A stretch of 64,000 bases of DNA, from assembly GCF_026340465.1 (NCBI RefSeq), contig NZ_JAPEPC010000001.1, positions 3,830,001 through 3,894,000 on the forward strand, written 5' to 3'. Position 1 is the stretch's first letter. Each line of letters starts with the position of its first letter. Below, piece by piece: positions 9,790-18,405 of the stretch. The notes beneath the pieces are model-generated. The model worked only from the letters and a program-made list of their open reading frames with translations. It was not told where the DNA came from and made no database searches. The position numbers and the translations under genes were made by a program. This DNA is from Streptomyces sp. NBC_01306. Its GTDB lineage: Bacteria > Actinomycetota > Actinomycetes > Streptomycetales > Streptomycetaceae.

Positions 9790-11138
9790 CGCCCTCCTCC
9801 TCCTGTGCCGTTGTTGCGTGTGCTGTGGGTTCCGGAGCTGCTCGGCTTGTTACGGGGCGGGGACGCGGCGTTGGGGATCTTTCCGCCGGTTCCGCCGCCC
9901 TGGCCGCCCTGGCCGCTCTGTCCGCTGGAGCCGCCGCGGCTGCTGTGGGCCGCCACGCCTCCGGAGATGGGGTTGGCGGGGCGTCCGCCGCCGCCTCCGC
10001 CGCTCCCGCTGTCGTTTCCGCCGCCCCCGCCGCGGCTGCTGTGGGTCTTGATGCCCTGGGACACGAGCGCGGCGGGCGAGCTGATCATGGCGGCGGCCTG
10101 GGCGCCGTCGGTCGCGGACTTGCGGTTGGTGCGGGAGGCGGCGACCTCGTCACCGAAGCCGGGGACGAAGCGGTAGATCATGCCGCTGGCGAAGATGGCG
10201 AGCAGGATGATCGCGAGGCCGGAGACGACGGCGGAGAAGGAGTCGGGGCCCTTGCCGGAGGAGAGCGCGCCGGCGAGGCCGAGCACGATCACGATGACCG
10301 GTTTGACCATGATCACCGCGATCATGATGCCGGCCCAGCGGCGGACGTGGCCCCACATGTTCTTGTCGACGAGGCCCGCGTAGACGACGGTGCCGAGGAG
10401 GGCGCCGGCGTACAGGAGAGCGGCCCTGATGACGAGTTCGAGCCAGAGGACGCCGGCGGCGAGGATCGACACCAGGGAGGTGACGATCAGCATGATGGGG
10501 CCGCCGCCGATGTCGGAGCCCTTCTTGAGCGCCTCGGCGAAGGCCCCGAAGAAGACGTCGTTCTTGCCGCCGGTGGCCGATGCGATGACCTCGGTGACGC
10601 TGTCGGTCGCCGAGACCAGTGTGTAGAGGATCAGCGGGGTGAACGCGGAGGCGATGACGGTTAGCCAGAGGAAGCCGATGGCCTCGGAGAGCGCGGTGGT
10701 GAGGGGGACGCCGCGGACGGCGCGCTTGGCCACTGCGAGGAGCCAGAGGACGAGCGTGAGGATGGTGGAGGCGGCGAAGACGACGGCGTACTGGCGGAGG
10801 AAGGAGCTGTTGGTGAAGTCGACGTTGGCCGTGCTCTTCACCGCGTCGGAGAGCTTGCCGACGATCCAGGCGGCGGCGTCGGCGCAGCCCTTGGCCAGGG
10901 AGGAGAGGGGGTCCAGGGAGTCGGCAGGGGGGGTGTTGCTGGCTCCGCCGCCCGCGGTGCCTTCGCAGCGGTCACGGACGGGGCCGATGAGGAGGCTGCA
11001 GTCGTCCTTGCCCGACGACGACGGTGAAGGCGTCGGTGAGGGGGCGGCGAACGCGCGGGCGGAGAGCAGCACCGCCGCTGTCTGTACGGCGGCGAGGGCT
11101 CCCGCGACGGTGAGCGCGCGGCGTGGGTTAGCGGGCAT
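9786..11138 (-). CDS. VirB6/TrbL-like polytopic membrane protein
   Basis: This 450-aa protein has an N-terminal signal or first helix (LTVAGALAAVQTAAVLLSA). A short extracytoplasmic stretch with two cysteines (DCSLLIGPVRDRC) follows. Five to six transmembrane helices lie between about 115 and 335 (for example YAVVFAASTILTLVLWLLAV and IMIAVIMVKPVIVIVLGLAG). The tail of about 100 residues is Gly/Ser/Asn-rich with two copies of HSSRGG. This architecture fits the VirB6/TrbL channel subunit of Gram-positive type IV systems. The stop overlaps the next start (ATGA), and the start overlaps the VirB8-like gene by 11 bp. Confidence 0.82.
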   Translation of the reverse strand: MPANPRRALTVAGALAAVQTAAVLLSARAFAAPSPTPSPSSSGKDDCSLLIGPVRDRCEGTAGGGASNTPPADSLDPLSSLAKGCADAAAWIVGKLSDAVKSTANVDFTNSSFLRQYAVVFAASTILTLVLWLLAVAKRAVRGVPLTTALSEAIGFLWLTVIASAFTPLILYTLVSATDSVTEVIASATGGKNDVFFGAFAEALKKGSDIGGGPIMLIVTSLVSILAAGVLWLELVIRAALLYAGALLGTVVYAGLVDKNMWGHVRRWAGIMIAVIMVKPVIVIVLGLAGALSSGKGPDSFSAVVSGLAIILLAIFASGMIYRFVPGFGDEVAASRTNRKSATDGAQAAAMISSPAALVSQGIKTHSSRGGGGGNDSGSGGGGGGRPANPISGGVAAHSSRGGSSGQSGQGGQGGGTGGKIPNAASPPRNKPSSSGTHSTRNNGTGGGGR

Positions 11139-11985
11139 AGGTGAACCCTCCGTACTGCTCGACTGCCTTGGCGATCTCGTCGGCGGTGGAGGCCTTGCTG
11201 TCGGTGTTCACCGGGGCCGGGCCGTCCTTCTGGGTGAAGCTCTGGACCTTCCAGTTGTCGCTCACCCACTGGAGCTTGAGCGTCATGGTGAACCAGTCGC
11301 TGGTCACCGGGCTGGTCGAGCCCACGCCGGCTGTGCCGAACACTCCCGTGCACCAGACCGCGACGGTCGCGGTGTCGCCGGACTGCTGCGTGACTTTGGT
11401 GCCGACGGGTGCGGTGCGTGAGACATAGGTCAGGCCCTTGCCGGCGTTGCCGTTGGCGTCGAGCCCGATCTTGTCCAGGAGCTGCTTGTCATAGGCCTTG
11501 TCGAGCTTGTTCTTGAACGCGTCGACCTGGTCGGGCACGAACACCTTGTTCACGATGTCCCCGCGGCGGGCGGGCTTCATGATGTCGGCCGACACCAGCA
11601 CCACCGCATAGTTCGCCGCAGCGCTCTGCGCCCCCTGGCTCGTGTGGGCGAAGCCGGATGCGATGCCGCTGTTGCTGCCCGTGACCGGTTTGACGCCGGA
11701 GGCCGCTGTGGCGTTCGAGCCGGGCCGCTTCGCTCCGTTGCTGTCGTCGTCCGACGAGTCGCTGCTGCTGCCGTTGCCGCGGTTGGCGAAGGCGATGGCG
11801 GCGATGAGCAGCACCACGACGCCCACGACCGTGATGAGGGAGCGTGAGGCGCGTACGGGGCGTCTGGCGCCGCCGTACGGGTCGCCCTCGCCCTCGGGCA
11901 GGCGTGTACGGGTCTGGCCCGAGCCGCCCATGCCGTCGGAGCGGCCCGCGTCGCTGCCGTAGTTGTTCTCGTCTCCGAGACTCAT
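11128..11985 (-). CDS. VirB8/TcpC-like bitopic membrane protein
   Basis: This 285-aa protein has a cytoplasmic N-terminus (1-47) rich in Gly/Asp/Arg, then one transmembrane helix (SLITVVGVVVLLIAAIAFA, about 48-66). A Ser/Asp-rich linker and an extracellular domain of about 180 residues follow. The final part has the NTF2-like pattern of VirB8/TcpC proteins, including WFTMTLKLQWVSDNWKVQSF near residues 236-255. In Gram-positive conjugation systems such proteins form the extracytoplasmic scaffold. The assignment rests on topology, fold-like pattern and operon position rather than a strict motif. Confidence 0.72.
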   Translation of the reverse strand: MSLGDENNYGSDAGRSDGMGGSGQTRTRLPEGEGDPYGGARRPVRASRSLITVVGVVVLLIAAIAFANRGNGSSSDSSDDDSNGAKRPGSNATAASGVKPVTGSNSGIASGFAHTSQGAQSAAANYAVVLVSADIMKPARRGDIVNKVFVPDQVDAFKNKLDKAYDKQLLDKIGLDANGNAGKGLTYVSRTAPVGTKVTQQSGDTATVAVWCTGVFGTAGVGSTSPVTSDWFTMTLKLQWVSDNWKVQSFTQKDGPAPVNTDSKASTADEIAKAVEQYGGFTYAR

Positions 11986-12144
11986 GCCGCGGACGCCCCC
12001 TCAACCGTTTGCCGTGTCGTCGTGCAGTACGACGGTAACTGTGCTGGTTCCCGCGCGGGCGGGCTGTGGTGACTCGACATCAGGGATGCGCAACCTCTGG
12101 GTGGGCCGGGCACGCCCGGGGAGTGCGGGACGGATGATGCGGGG

Positions 12145-12501
12145 TCAGACGGCCATCCCGTACACGATGGTGAAGACGGTTCCCAGCGAGCCGATGATGA
12201 ATACGCCGGTGAGCCCGGCGACGATCAGGCCCTTGCCCTGTTCCGCGCTGAAGGTGTCCCGCAGCGCGGTGGCGCCGATACGCTGCTTGGCCGCACCCCA
12301 GATCGCGATGCCGAGGCAGAGCAGGATGGCGACCGCCATCACGACCTCGACCATGATCCGTGCCTCGTTGCCGAGGCTGCCGAACGGCCCCCAGTTGGGG
12401 GCGATTCCGCCGATGATGGTGCTGATGTCGCCCTTGTCGGCTGCCAGGTTCATGTAACTCACCGCCCCTATCGGGTAGTTCGTGCCCATGCTCCAGTGCA
12501 C
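12145..12501 (-). CDS. small VirB2/TrbC-like membrane protein
   Basis: This 118-aa protein has two transmembrane helices (about 50-70, IMVEVVMAVAILLCLGIAIW, and 90-112, IVAGLTGVFIIGSLGTVFTI). They are joined by a short basic loop, and the N-terminus (about 45 residues) is extracytoplasmic. This is the layout of VirB2/TrbC pilin-like subunits. It is the first gene of the operon. GTG 12501 has AGGA 8 bp upstream; ATG 12489 is an alternative start. A 159-bp gap separates it from the VirB8-like gene, whereas later genes overlap, so this first gene may be expressed at a different level. Confidence 0.72.
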   Translation of the reverse strand: MHWSMGTNYPIGAVSYMNLAADKGDISTIIGGIAPNWGPFGSLGNEARIMVEVVMAVAILLCLGIAIWGAAKQRIGATALRDTFSAEQGKGLIVAGLTGVFIIGSLGTVFTIVYGMAV

Positions 12502-12914
12502 GGGTCACGTCCTATCTTCGCTGATGAAACAGCCCCCGTGTGTAACCCGGCGGCTCTCTTTACGCACATGCCCGCGCATTTGTCCGAACATGCTGCTCTG
12601 ACCTGCGACGCGGACTCGTGCTCGGTCGAACATGCATGGTTACTCTGTGTATCACGGGGGGTGACGCCGGGCAATGATGCGGCTGTCGGGGAAGAGGAGC
12701 CGTCCTGTTTGCGCCCGGCACAACGGCTGACGGCCCGTCTATTCCCTCCCGGGGCTGTTCTTCGGCCGTGCGGGTGCAGGCGTCCCGGTCCGGCCGTGTG
12801 CCTCGCACCGTGCCGTACGGGGGTGTGCTGAGGTGCCCGCGGGGCTGCCCCGCTGACCGGTCCGGCGGCCCTGGTGCCGCGGCACTCGTCACCGCGAGAC
12901 TCGGAGGACATCCC
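12502..12914. promoter_or_regulatory. divergent intergenic region between secretion operon and Tat-protein gene
   Basis: These 413 bp contain no supported gene. They must hold the promoter of the secretion-like operon (leftward) and that of the Tat-protein gene (rightward). A 9-bp direct repeat, cgaacatgc, occurs twice about 45 bp apart (near 12584 and 12628). I could not assign convincing -35/-10 boxes. Confidence 0.4.
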
Positions 12915-14144
12915 ATGGCTGAGCAGTCCCGGCGCACCTTTCTCCGGCAGGTTTCCGCGGGCGGCGCGGTAGTGGGTGCCGCCGCCCTGGTGCCCGCGCT
13001 GCTGCGCCGGGCGGAGGGGGCTGTGTCCGAACGGCCTGCCCGGCCCGCACGCCCCGTCCCGCACGCCGGGCCGGCCCGCAGCGCGGCGCACCGGTTCGCC
13101 GCTCCCGGTGTGCGGTACGCAGTACGGGTCAACATGCCTGCCGGGACGGTGCGTCAGCTGACTGCTTCCGGCCACCGGCTGCTGATGTTCAAGGCCGTGC
13201 AGAGCGAGCAGAGCACCGGGGGGCTGCCCGTCCTGTGGAGCTCCACGAGCACGTACACGACCCGGACCGAACTGGCCTGGACCGAGCAGTACTACGCCTT
13301 CGTCACGCCCGGTGATACCCCGGACGGTGCCCGGCTCGCGGGGGTGGACCTCACCCGGGTCTCGCCGGGGCAGACCCTCGATGTCGGTGCGGGTGCGCGC
13401 TCCACCGTCATCGGCGGGGGTACGCCCGGGGCTGTCACCATCTCGGACACCACCGCGACACCGCTCTCGTGCGGTCTGGCGCAGCCCGCCCCGGAGGGGG
13501 GCGCTCCGGTGCCGGTCTGTGCGCTGCCGCTGGCCGGACAGGGGCAGAACGTCGTCTTCCCGCTGGGGCAGGTGGTCCTGGCCTTCGCCGCCGGCCCGTC
13601 GGCGCCGGGGTCGGTGGTGGAGTCCGCTCCCGGGCCGGCGGTCCAGGTGGACCTGGACCGGATGAGCCCGGCCGACCTGTCGTACGACGTCGAGTCCGGC
13701 TGGTCCTGGGACGGTGACTTCGCCGCGGTGGTCCCGGGCGACGGATTCGTCGCCGCCCTCGTCCACCCCGCGCCCGGCGGCCGGCTGGGCGGCGGTACGG
13801 GCAGCGGTACGCGGGTCAGCGGCATCGTGCTCCGGGCGGTGCGGGAGCCGGTGGCCGCGCCGGGGGCCGAGCCGGGCTCCACCAAGGACGTGGCCGCGGC
13901 CGGCCCGCCGGCCGCCGCCGCCAGGACGGGCACCGAGACCGGTACGACGCTCACCTGCTCACTGGACCCGGACAGCCATGTCGTCCTGCACGGCACGTAC
14001 GTGGTCGAGTACCGGCGGCCCGGCCGGAGCGCCGGCCGGGCGGGCGGTGAGCGGTTGCTGGTCAGGTGCACCTCTGTGCCGGCCGCGCGGGGTGGCGCGT
14101 ACACCTTCAAGAAGCTGCGGCAGGGCGGCGCGGGCGGCCGGTGA
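12915..14144 (+). CDS. Tat-exported protein of unknown function
   Basis: This 409-aa precursor has a twin-arginine signal (SRRTFLRQ, residues 5-12, then a Gly/Ala/Val-rich core) and a Pro/Arg/Ala-rich segment after cleavage. The body is beta-rich, with alternating Gly/Ser/Thr/Val, and lacks motifs I recognise. A Pro/Ala/Gly-rich insert lies around residues 310-340. ATG 12915 has ggagg 6 bp ahead; the much longer upstream frame lacks a ribosome site. Tat export suggests folding, possibly with cofactor, before secretion. The gene stands divergent from the secretion-like operon. Confidence 0.7.
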   Translation: MAEQSRRTFLRQVSAGGAVVGAAALVPALLRRAEGAVSERPARPARPVPHAGPARSAAHRFAAPGVRYAVRVNMPAGTVRQLTASGHRLLMFKAVQSEQSTGGLPVLWSSTSTYTTRTELAWTEQYYAFVTPGDTPDGARLAGVDLTRVSPGQTLDVGAGARSTVIGGGTPGAVTISDTTATPLSCGLAQPAPEGGAPVPVCALPLAGQGQNVVFPLGQVVLAFAAGPSAPGSVVESAPGPAVQVDLDRMSPADLSYDVESGWSWDGDFAAVVPGDGFVAALVHPAPGGRLGGGTGSGTRVSGIVLRAVREPVAAPGAEPGSTKDVAAAGPPAAAARTGTETGTTLTCSLDPDSHVVLHGTYVVEYRRPGRSAGRAGGERLLVRCTSVPAARGGAYTFKKLRQGGAGGR

Positions 14145-14245
14145 CGGGCAGCCCTGTTGCCGGTGTGCGGGTGCGGCGGTGACGGGGCGTTCGTGACGGC
14201 CGTGAGGTCCAACGCCCCTTGATTGGCGCCGGGTCGGCTGAAACA

Positions 14246-15217
14246 GTGGGCCCAGTGGACGCACTCAGACCTCACGACCCGCCGCGGATAGGCGCGCACG
14301 CACTGCTCGCCAGGCTCGGAGCGGGCGGCATGGGCCAGGTCCATCTGGGGTGTTCGCCCGGTGGGCGGCTGGTCGCGATCAAGGTCATCCGGGACGAGAT
14401 CACCGACCATCCCGAGGCGCTCGGCCGCTTCCGCCGTGAGGTCGAGACCGTACGGGCGGTGCGCAGCGCGTACACCGCGAACCTGATCGACGCCTCGCTG
14501 GCCGAGCCGCCGTACTGGCTGGCGACCGAGTATGTGTCGGGCCCGACGCTCAGTCATGCCGTACGCCGTCGTGGGCCGTTCCCGGTGGCGACCTGCCGCG
14601 GAGTGTTCGCCGCGCTCGCCGAGGGGCTGGCGAGTGTCCATGCGTACGGAGTGACGCACCGGGATCTCAAGCCGCAGAACATCATCCTGTCCGCGCAGGG
14701 TCCGCAGCTGATCGACTTCGGGATCGCCCGCGGCACGGGGGACGCGGCGCTCACCGAGACGGGGCTCGCGCCCGGGACCCCCGGTTTCGCCGCGCCCGAG
14801 GTCCTGATGGCGCATCAGGTCGGACCGGCGGCGGATGTCTTCGCGCTGGGCTCGACGATGGCGTACGCGGCGACCGGGCGGGCGCCGTTCGGGGGCGGGC
14901 AGCCCGCCGGGATCGGCTACCGGGTGGTGCACGAGGAGATCGACCTGGGCGGCGTCGAGCCGGAGCTGGCCGGGCTGATCGGCCGCTGCGTGGCGAAGGA
15001 CCCGGCGGCCCGCCCCTCGCTCACCGAGGTCATCGCGGCCTGCTCGGTGCGGGCGGCGCTGGTGGACGACGCGTTCTACGGGGCGCTGGCGGGGCTGGGC
15101 GAGGCGGCGCCTTCCGGGCCGGTGGATCCGGTGGTTCCGGTCGGGCCGGTGGAGCCGATCACGTCAAATCAACCCCAACGGACTACGCCAGCATCAGCTG
15201 TTCGGGTTTCCGAGTGA
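14246..15217 (+). CDS. soluble serine/threonine protein kinase
   Basis: This 323-aa Hanks-type kinase domain (about residues 15-265) has the glycine loop LGAGGMGQV, the catalytic lysine in VAIKVI, the catalytic loop HRDLKPQN, DFG in IDFGIA, and the activation-segment end GTPGFAAPE. All the catalytic residues I can check are present. It lacks a transmembrane helix, PASTA repeats or other sensor domain; the tail is Pro/Val-rich. The start is probably GTG 14246 (GTG 14255 or TTG 14219 are alternatives). It lies 41 bp before the lytic transglycosylase gene in the same direction, so it may be co-expressed with the secretion-associated wall enzyme. Confidence 0.87.
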   Translation: MGPVDALRPHDPPRIGAHALLARLGAGGMGQVHLGCSPGGRLVAIKVIRDEITDHPEALGRFRREVETVRAVRSAYTANLIDASLAEPPYWLATEYVSGPTLSHAVRRRGPFPVATCRGVFAALAEGLASVHAYGVTHRDLKPQNIILSAQGPQLIDFGIARGTGDAALTETGLAPGTPGFAAPEVLMAHQVGPAADVFALGSTMAYAATGRAPFGGGQPAGIGYRVVHEEIDLGGVEPELAGLIGRCVAKDPAARPSLTEVIAACSVRAALVDDAFYGALAGLGEAAPSGPVDPVVPVGPVEPITSNQPQRTTPASAVRVSE

Positions 15218-15258
15218 AGTAGGCAGTGAACCGGGGCCGAATGGGGGAGGGTTGAGGG

Positions 15259-16263
15259 ATGCGCAAAGTCTTGGTCATGGGTGGGATCGGGTTCGGGGCG
15301 AGTCTGGGCTTCATCGGCCTGCTCGTCGTCGGAACGTACTCCGCCGCGGCCGGAATCGACAGGACCGGTTCCACCGTCGCGCTGGCCAAGGGCGCCGTGC
15401 CGGCCGCCTACCAGGCGACCGTGCAGAAGTGGGGCAACCTCTGTCCCGCGCTCAACCCCGCACTGCTCGCGGCGCAGTTGTACCAGGAGAGCGGCTGGGA
15501 TCCGACGGCCAAGAGCCCGGCGAACGCGCAGGGGATGGCCCAGTTCATTCCCGGCACCTGGGCGACGCACGGTGTCGACGGCAACGGCGACGGCAAGAAG
15601 GACATCTGGGATCCGGCCGACGCGATTCCGTCAGCCGCGTCGTACGACTGCGAACTGGCCAAGTACGTGAAGAACGTGCCGGGCGATCAGAGCGACAACA
15701 TGCTCGCCGCGTACAACGCGGGGTCGTACGCCGTCATCCAGCACGGCGGGGTCCCGCCGTACCGGGAGACGCAGAACTACGTCAAGGTCATCCGCACCCT
15801 GGAGAAGAGCTTCGCCAGGCCGGTCAACGGGGTGGCTCCGTCGCAGCAGGCCGCCGCGGCCATTTACTACGCGCAGCAGAAGCTCGGTACTCCGTATCTC
15901 TGGGGCGGGACCGGCACCGCGAGTCAGGGCGGGCGGTTCGACTGCTCGGGGCTGACGCAGGCCGCGTACCACAGCGTCGGGATCACGCTGCCGCGGGTGG
16001 CCAACGACCAGTACAACGCCGGGGAGCATCCGTCCCGCGATCAGCTGCTGCCGGGGGATCTGGTGTTCTTCTCGAACGACCTCTCCAACTCCCGTGCCAT
16101 CCACCACGTGGGGCTGTACGTGGGCGGCGGTTACATGATCGACGCGCCGTACACCGGGTCGGTGATCCGCTTCGACAAGATCGACTCGCCGGACTACTTC
16201 GGGGCCACGCGCGTCACTCAGGATGGCGCAAATGCACTGCCCAAAAACGGATCGAAGGCCTGA
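15259..16263 (+). CDS. bifunctional lytic transglycosylase / NlpC-P60 endopeptidase (VirB1-like)
   Basis: This 334-aa peptidoglycan hydrolase starts with a membrane anchor or signal (residues 1-32). Next is an SLT lysozyme-like domain (about 55-185) with catalytic Glu77 in YQESGWDP and the motif AQGMAQFIPGTW. It ends with an NlpC/P60 domain (about 195-330) with Cys229 in RFDCSGLTQ and His283 in HHVGLYVG. It should cut both glycan strands and peptide stems outside the membrane. In Gram-positive type IV systems exactly this fusion opens the wall for the channel, so its position opposite the secretion-like operon is meaningful. ATG 15259 follows a G-rich ribosome site. Confidence 0.92.
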   Translation: MRKVLVMGGIGFGASLGFIGLLVVGTYSAAAGIDRTGSTVALAKGAVPAAYQATVQKWGNLCPALNPALLAAQLYQESGWDPTAKSPANAQGMAQFIPGTWATHGVDGNGDGKKDIWDPADAIPSAASYDCELAKYVKNVPGDQSDNMLAAYNAGSYAVIQHGGVPPYRETQNYVKVIRTLEKSFARPVNGVAPSQQAAAAIYYAQQKLGTPYLWGGTGTASQGGRFDCSGLTQAAYHSVGITLPRVANDQYNAGEHPSRDQLLPGDLVFFSNDLSNSRAIHHVGLYVGGGYMIDAPYTGSVIRFDKIDSPDYFGATRVTQDGANALPKNGSKA

Positions 16264-16502
16264 GACGGTCCGTCGCCTGGCTTGAACTCGCTGTGACTCC
16301 GGCCCCTCTGAGCTGCGACGATGAGTCACTCTTCGATAACGGCCTGGTGATCATTCGGTAGAGAGCGGAACGCCGCGGGTGTGCCGGGCGTTCCCTTGTC
16401 CGGGACACCTACAAGAGTGCGCACTGACCGCGGGGGTTGGTACAGCGGCTTACACGGACGTACGCCGCGCAGTGGAGCGAAGGCAAAGGCAAGGGGCAGC
16501 GA

Positions 16503-17207
16503 ATGGCTGGGCTCACCAACGATGGGTCGAACCTTGATGTCCAGCTGCTCTACGACATCAACGGCCTCGCGAAGTCGGCCCCCGGCTGGGCGGACCGGAC
16601 CATGGAGTTCATCGGCGAGTACGGGATCCTGCTCGCGGTGGTGCTGCTGGTGCTGGGGTGCTGGTGGAGCGTGCGCAGGCGGCCGGACACCGAGTCGGCC
16701 GTGACGGCCGTCGCCGGGATCATCTGGGCGCCGCTGGCCGCCGGGATCGCTGTTCTGGTGAACGTACCGATCCGCGGATTCGTCCACCGGGCCCGGCCGT
16801 TCGTCGAGCATCAGGGGCTCGACGTCCTGGTGAAGGGCAAGACTGACTTCTCGTTCGTGAGCGATCACGCGACGCTCGCGATGGCGGTCGGGGCCGGACT
16901 CTTCGTGGCGCACCGGAAGTTCGGGCTCGCCGCGATCGGGCTCGCGCTGGCCGAGGGGTTCTGCCGGATCTTCATGGGCGTGCACTATCCGACGGATGTG
17001 GTCGGCGGGTTCGCGCTGGGGACGGCGGTGACGCTGCTGCTCTCGCCGTTCGCGATGGCGCTGCTGACCCCGGTGGTGCGGGCCGTCGCCCGGTCCGAGC
17101 GGGCGTGGATGCTGGTGCGGTCGCGGCGGACGCGGACGGTGGCGGCTGCCGCGGTGGAGATTCCGGAGGCGCGGTCGGAGTCGGGGCGGAACGATCTGGC
17201 CGCGTGA
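16503..17207 (+). CDS. PAP2-superfamily membrane phosphatase
   Basis: This 234-aa protein has about five membrane helices and the three PAP2 signature blocks. Block 1 lies in RGFVHRARPF, block 2 is FVSDHATLAMA (Asp instead of the usual Pro-Ser-Gly), and block 3 is CRIFMGVHYPTDVVGG. Members remove phosphate from lipid phosphates such as undecaprenyl diphosphate; this sequence does not fix the substrate. ATG 16503 is used because the helices begin shortly after; upstream frame lacks support. It follows the wall hydrolase gene after 239 bp of non-coding DNA. The tail beyond residue 200 is Arg/Ala-rich and cytoplasmic. Confidence 0.87.
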   Translation: MAGLTNDGSNLDVQLLYDINGLAKSAPGWADRTMEFIGEYGILLAVVLLVLGCWWSVRRRPDTESAVTAVAGIIWAPLAAGIAVLVNVPIRGFVHRARPFVEHQGLDVLVKGKTDFSFVSDHATLAMAVGAGLFVAHRKFGLAAIGLALAEGFCRIFMGVHYPTDVVGGFALGTAVTLLLSPFAMALLTPVVRAVARSERAWMLVRSRRTRTVAAAAVEIPEARSESGRNDLAA

Positions 17208-17248
17208 CAGGTTCCGGTGCGGGGTGCGGGGTGCCGGTTGGCTGCGGG

Positions 17249-17295
17249 TTTTCGGGGCTCTGCCCCGGGCCCCGGTCCTCAATCGCCGGACGGGC
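17249..17295 (+). repeat. GC-rich dispersed Streptomyces-type intergenic element
   Basis: The sequence begins ttttcggggctctgccccgg and continues to cgccggacgggct. It contains the hairpin cggggc-tct-gccccg (17253-17267). From memory, this wording recurs downstream of many Streptomyces genes, possibly as a terminator. Here its right part also forms the last codons of the BrkB gene. Confidence 0.55.
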
Positions 17296-18283
17296 TTGGT
17301 TTCGCCGGGCTTGAGTTTGCCCGGCTTGAGTTTGCCGGGCTTGAGTTTGGCGCGCGGGTATCCCTTGTCAGTTCCGCGTTGAACTGGGCTCCTGCCAGCA
17401 GGGCCAGGTTGGAGAGCCAGAGCCAGACCAGGAACACGACGACGCCGGCCAGCGATCCGTACAGCCTGCTGTACGTGCCGAACCCCGCCGCGTACGCCGT
17501 GAAGCCCGCCGACGCCATGAGCCAGAGCAGCGCCGCGAGTACGCCGCCGGGCAGGCCGCGGTGGGAGGTCCGGGCCGCGGGTGGTCCGGAGCGGAAGAGG
17601 AGCAGGACCAGCAGGGCCACACAGCAGAGCAGGGCCGGCCATTTGAGCAGGTTCCAGACGTCGGTTCCCGCGTTGCCCAGGCCCAGCGCGTGGCCCAGCG
17701 AGGCGGCCAGGGAGCCGCTGAGCACCAGGGCGAGCGCGCTCACCACCAGCAGCCCGAGCAGGGCCACGGCCGTCAGCAGGATGCGGTGCGCCTTGCGCAG
17801 GACGGGGCGCTCGTCCTTGACCTCGTACATGGAGTGCAGGGCGCGCCGGAAGACCGCGAGGTAGCTGGAGGCGGACCACAGCGCGCTGAACGAGCCGCCG
17901 ATCAGGACGGTCAGAGCGGCGGAGCGCTGGCCCGCGACATGGCTGAGCGCCTGGTGCAGAGCGGTGCCGGATTCGGCGGGGGCCCAGGCGGTGACGTCGG
18001 CGATGAGTTCGTCGGTGGTCGTGGGGGCGACGAGGCTGATGACCGAAATGGTGACCAGGAGCGCGGGGACCAGCGCGAGGATCGCGTAGTAGGTGAGGGC
18101 GGCGGCCCAGTCGGACACGTCGTCGTTCCACAGGGAGACGGGGGTGCGGCGCAGCGCCGTCCCTCCACGTGACCAGGCGTCGGACACCGGGCGTGGGTCA
18201 GGTGCGCGGCGGCCGGGGCGGGGGATCCACGGAAGGGCGGGACTCTCGCCGGGCTCCGGTGCGGCCCGTCGCTCCATGCCCAT
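17279..18283 (-). CDS. YihY/BrkB family membrane protein
   Basis: The 334-aa protein has a cytoplasmic N-terminus of about 50 residues, then six transmembrane helices (about 58-310). Family-typical segments are visible: DWAAALTYYAILALVPALLV early and SLAGVVVFLVWLWLSNLALLAGAQFNAEL late. The family is found widely; its transport or envelope role is not settled, and the old ribonuclease BN name is wrong. ATG 18283 is the first start; ATG 18277 is equally possible. The last 25 residues come from four in-frame 15-bp repeats (SSPAN-like units) and look recently grown. Confidence 0.88.
   Translation of the reverse strand: MGMERRAAPEPGESPALPWIPRPGRRAPDPRPVSDAWSRGGTALRRTPVSLWNDDVSDWAAALTYYAILALVPALLVTISVISLVAPTTTDELIADVTAWAPAESGTALHQALSHVAGQRSAALTVLIGGSFSALWSASSYLAVFRRALHSMYEVKDERPVLRKAHRILLTAVALLGLLVVSALALVLSGSLAASLGHALGLGNAGTDVWNLLKWPALLCCVALLVLLLFRSGPPAARTSHRGLPGGVLAALLWLMASAGFTAYAAGFGTYSRLYGSLAGVVVFLVWLWLSNLALLAGAQFNAELTRDTRAPNSSPANSSRANSSPAKPSPSGD
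17291..17350 (+). repeat. four 15-bp tandem repeats in BrkB 3' end
   Basis: The units at 17291, 17306, 17321 and 17336 resemble cgggcttgagtttgc. Being 15 bp, each adds five residues to the minus-strand protein without shifting frame. Confidence 0.85.
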
Positions 18284-18405
18284 GCATGCCTCTCCGCCGT
18301 CCGGTGCCGGTACCGGTGTTGATCCTGGTGCTGACAGTGGTGCCTACCGCTGACTCCTGCCCCCGGCCTGGGGGTTTACCCCGATCCGGCGTGGCCGGGT
18401 CAGTC

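Noticed and set aside
12584-12636. Direct repeat cgaacatgc as an operator for the secretion operon
   Set aside because: Two 9-bp copies about 45 bp apart may be chance; recorded only as part of the intergenic region.
13292-14932. A 546-residue minus-strand ORF
   Set aside because: Antisense to the Tat protein and kinase genes, both of which have clear motifs on the plus strand.
5138-17207. Reading the secretion locus as an integrated conjugative element
   Set aside because: No integrase, relaxase, replication gene, tRNA att site or flanking repeat was seen, and base use matches the chromosome.
16326-18131. A 601-residue minus-strand ORF
   Set aside because: It covers the PAP2 gene antisense and the BrkB gene out of frame; no recognisable domains.
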